DNA of 64,000 bases. Source: Diadophis punctatus similis. Taxonomy: Eukaryota; Chordata; Lepidosauria; Squamata; Dipsadidae. Made by a program: the position numbers and the translations under genes. The stretch covers positions 44,139,278 through 44,203,277 of the forward strand of contig JALIGW010000002.1 of the NCBI GenBank assembly GCA_023053685.1. Direction: 5' to 3'. A model generated the notes under the pieces. The model had not been told where the DNA came from. It saw nothing but the letters and a program-made list of their open reading frames with translations, and ran no database searches. Of the stretch, positions 1-64,000 are shown one piece after another (position 1 is the first letter of the stretch; the number at the start of each line of letters is the position of its first letter).

Positions 1-61349
<61,349 letters not shown>

Positions 61350-61812
61350 GTATATATCTGGAGGGGGGGGGAGTTTTTTTAAAAAATGACAAGCATTGAA
61401 AGTTTTTATTTTTGTAAACATGTCATAATATTGACTGCAACATATGCATATTCCAGAAACTGAAACTGCCCAATTACACTGAAATGAATCCAACATTAAC
61501 CATACTTGGATAAAAGGTTCTGGCTGCAGAAGGCTTCTAAGCTATTAGGACATTTCTAATATTGGAATGGATATTGAGGCAATCTGTATTAATTCTTAAC
61601 TCCTGTGAAAATCCCTTTCACAGAAAATATGTTCTACAAGTTTAGGAAATATTACAGAATGATGGGGGAAGGTGTTATAAATCTTTGATACACGTATAGC
61701 TATTTTCATCAGAAGACCATTTTGCTCTGTTCAGGAGGTACTCCCACTAACCAAATGTAATGCTATATCTAGTTAATTGTTTAAACTAAAAGTAAATGTG
61801 AACCCTGTATAG

Positions 61813-61948
61813 CAGTGTTTCCCAACCTTGGCAACTTGAAGATGTCTGGACTTCAACTCCCAGAATTCCCCAGCCAGCGAATGCTGGCTGGGGAATTCTG
61901 GGAGTTGAAGTCCAGACATCTTCAAGTTGCCAAGGTTGGGAAACACTG
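61813..61948. mobile_element. Perfect-hairpin MITE, 66-bp arms
   Basis: Arms 61813-61878 and 61883-61948 are exact reverse complements around the 4-nt loop gaat. Ends are cagtgtttcccaacc / ggttgggaaacactg, with duplications ctgtatag/ctgtagag (7 of 8). Same family as 23506-23638 and 41215-41319. Confidence 0.93.
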
Positions 61949-62522
61949 CTGTAGAGGGAATATCAATATAGCTGCTGCCAGAAGTATCATCTAGTGTTTG
62001 GATAATAGACTTACAAGTGTAAGTGTAAACCAGCCACAGATGGCTAGTTTGAAAATTGCTCCAGGCATTTGCAGTAGGGTCTGTGGGGATACACATGGCA
62101 TTTGCATTAATGCATCGCATCTGCTAGTTAGCCAAATATATTATAGTTAAATGTAAATGCAAATCAGTTCAATGTTTGACAACAGATCTTTTTAAAAAGC
62201 AGTATTTTTTCCTAGAAACATTTTTAGCATTTTTCTGTCATCTTGGCTATTTTTTAGAAAATTAAGGTGTAGTCAATATTTTGGGACACATATTTTGGAA
62301 GATGCAATCCAAGAGCTCATCTTAATTAGTTTAAAATAGTGATATAAACAGTGGGTTATATTTTAAGAAATATGTGTATTAATTTCCTAATATCAAGATA
62401 GAAAAGAGAGGCAATGCTAGTCTGTATTAGTTTAACTTTTTATGTTGACAAATTATTATTTTTTTATTGCAACCAGAATATTTTCTTAACCGGTTCAGAA
62501 CTGGTGGTGGGATAGTGTTATG

Positions 62523-62660
62523 GTAGAATAGAATAGAATAACAGAGTTGGAAGGGACCTTGGAGGTATTCTAGTCCAACCCCCCTTCCTGGGGAAGAGAT
62601 CGGTTTTTTGATAACGATCCAACTCCCTCCCGTAACAGCTTTGCTTTGTCCTTCATCCCA
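62523..62660 (-). mobile_element. CR1-like LINE 3' end, antisense
   Basis: (TAGAA)n then acagagttggaagggacctt and tctagtccaaccccc, the antisense CR1 3' end. Confidence 0.75.
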
Positions 62661-62696
62661 TGCTCTGTTAAATATTCCACCACAACTTTGTACTAT

Positions 62697-63990
62697 TTAA
62701 TATGTTTGTAAATGACTTGGATAAATGGTTAGAAAATATGATTGACATATTTGTAAATAACACAAAGTTAGGAGGATTAGCAAACCCATTGCTATTTGGG
62801 AAACTCTTGACAAGTTGGAATAACAGGCAGAAACTAGCAACATGAATGTCAACAGATACAAAGTCCTCCCTTTGGGTAGGCAGAATCAAAGGCATGAGTA
62901 TAAGATGGGAGAGACCTATGCCTGACAGAGACACACGTGTAAAAGATTGGCAGACGTGGTGGATTGTGATCTGCACAATTAGCAGTGTGATGCAGCACTA
63001 ATAGAAGTATAGTGTCAGAAAGCATCATTCCTTTCTATTCTGTACTAGTTAGACTATACTTAAAATATTAGGTCCAATTAGGTCCGATCTGATCTAAATG
63101 TAGTTCATAAAATCATATACCAAAATGTCCTTCCTGTTAATGACTACTTCAGCTTCAACCGCAACAATACACGAGCACGTAATAGAGTCAAACTAAATGT
63201 AAAGCACTCCAAACTCGACTGCAGAAAATACGACTTCAGCAACAGAGTGATCAATGCCTGGAATGCACTACCTGACTCTGTGGTTTCTTCCCCAAACCCC
63301 AAAAAGTTTAACCTTAGACTGTCTACAGTCGACCTCTCCCTTTTCTAAGAGGTCTGTAAGGGGCGTGCATAAGCACACGACTGTGCCTACCATCCTGTCC
63401 TACTGTCCTATTGTCCTCTTTTATCGTTACTTTTTACTTATGTTTATACAAATTACTACTATCCTATACATGTTTGACAAATAAATAAATAAATAAATAA
63501 AATAAATTCTAAGTGCCATATTTTAGGAATTTGATAAACAGGAGCATGTCCTAAAGAAAACAGTTAAGGGACTTGGAAGGAAACATTTACAAGGAATGAT
63601 TAAAGGTGCTGGATATATTTAGTCTATATTTAGAGGAGACAGCAGAGAAACATAATAACTTTCTTCAAATACTTGAAGAGCACTCATATTAAAAATGGGG
63701 CTGATTTGTTCAAAGTTGTTCCAGAAGACAGCTCAAGGATCAATGGTCCTAAATTACAAGAATCCCCATTTCAATTAGACATTAGAAAACATGGTAACAG
63801 ACTTCCTTGGGAGAAAGTGAATTTGTCTTCACTGTAGGGGTTTAAACAGAGACTAGATGCTTTCTATCAGGAATGCTGTATTAATGGATTCCTGACTCAG
63901 CCTAAGGGATTCACTCAATTATTTCCATCCAATCTTTCCATTCTGTAAGTCTGAGAAATCATTTTGTTGTAATATATAGTGGAATATAAA
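62697..63990 (+). mobile_element. CR1/L3-like LINE, ORF2 C-terminal remnant
   Basis: The left part decodes with gaps to IFVNNTKLGGLANPLL (a relic of the RT region after FADDTKLGG). The right part 63510-63990 has the sense landmarks gaggagacagcagagaaaca, caaatacttgaagagcactc and gtttaaacagagactagatg. It is broken by stops and by the insertion 63085-63507. Confidence 0.7.
63085..63507 (+). mobile_element. 5'-truncated LINE nested in CR1/L3 remnant
   Basis: An open frame 63091-63348 (85 codons and a stop) ends the ORF: DLNVVHKIIYQNVLPVNDYF, RNNTRARNRVKLNV, NRVINAWNALPDSVV. This is the non-LTR C-terminal motif FSNRVINxWNxLP. The same GGGGCGTGCATAAGC tail and (AAAT)n as 857-1057 follow. An uninterrupted frame suggests a recent insertion. 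Confidence 0.8.
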
Positions 63991-64000
63991 AAGTTTCTGC

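Noticed and set aside
61350..64000. Calspermin (testis) promoter in the late CAMK4 intron
   Set aside because: No paired CRE motifs or CpG-rich start region visible; the visible sequence is mostly LINE remnants. The true location may be beyond the window.

Overview
The window is vertebrate nuclear DNA, almost certainly from a squamate reptile and most likely a snake. It holds most of one protein-coding gene on the + strand: CAMK4, calcium/calmodulin-dependent protein kinase IV. Ten consecutive coding exons can be read (1-108, 22970-23048, 31254-31316, 31886-31968, 34315-34387, 53288-53378, 54332-54406, 56770-56845, 58578-58704, 61197-61349). All have GT/AG borders and compatible phases. Together they give 309 uninterrupted residues, from just before the kinase domain to the start of the calmodulin-binding helix. 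The start codon lies upstream of the window and the last exon(s), encoding the rest of the calmodulin-binding segment and the acidic tail, lie downstream. No other cellular gene was recognised.

The remaining ~98.5% is intron, densely filled with transposable elements. The repeat types point to a squamate: a BovB (RTE) fragment, CR1/L3-like and L2-like LINE tails ending in ATTT or ATTCT microsatellites, tRNA-derived SINEs, an L1-derived insertion, and many short TIR-bounded DNA transposons. About fifteen of the latter are flanked by recognisable 8-bp duplications with CAG...CTG-type ends (hAT-like). Another group inserts at TA dinucleotides (Tc1/mariner-like).

Layout. Exon 1 and a GC-rich intron start occupy 1 to about 600. 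Intron 1 (to 22969) carries hAT-like and TA-flanked elements, LTR-like pieces, BovB, and a LINE with a reverse-transcriptase fragment. Intron 2 (23049-31253) has an L2-like LINE and a 54-nt in-phase exon-like segment at 29326-29379. Intron 3 (569 bp) and intron 4 (with an 838-bp element and a second element nested inside it) follow. Intron 5 (34388-53287) is the richest: five DNA elements, LINE tails, and a multi-layer nest in which a SINE is split by an L1-derived insertion that itself received three DNA transposons. Introns 6-10 contain fewer insertions, including a perfect 66-bp-arm hairpin (61813-61948) and a LINE-in-LINE nest at the right edge.

The most interesting items are the candidate cassette exon between the ATP-lysine exon and the alpha-C exon, the dated nest at 43142-50850, and the recurrent structure of the larger DNA elements. 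Those elements are short transposon ends enclosing GC-rich internal fold-back cargo, including a CCGGAAGT hairpin cluster 75 bp downstream of exon 5. Species-level identity and all family names are inferences from reading alone.
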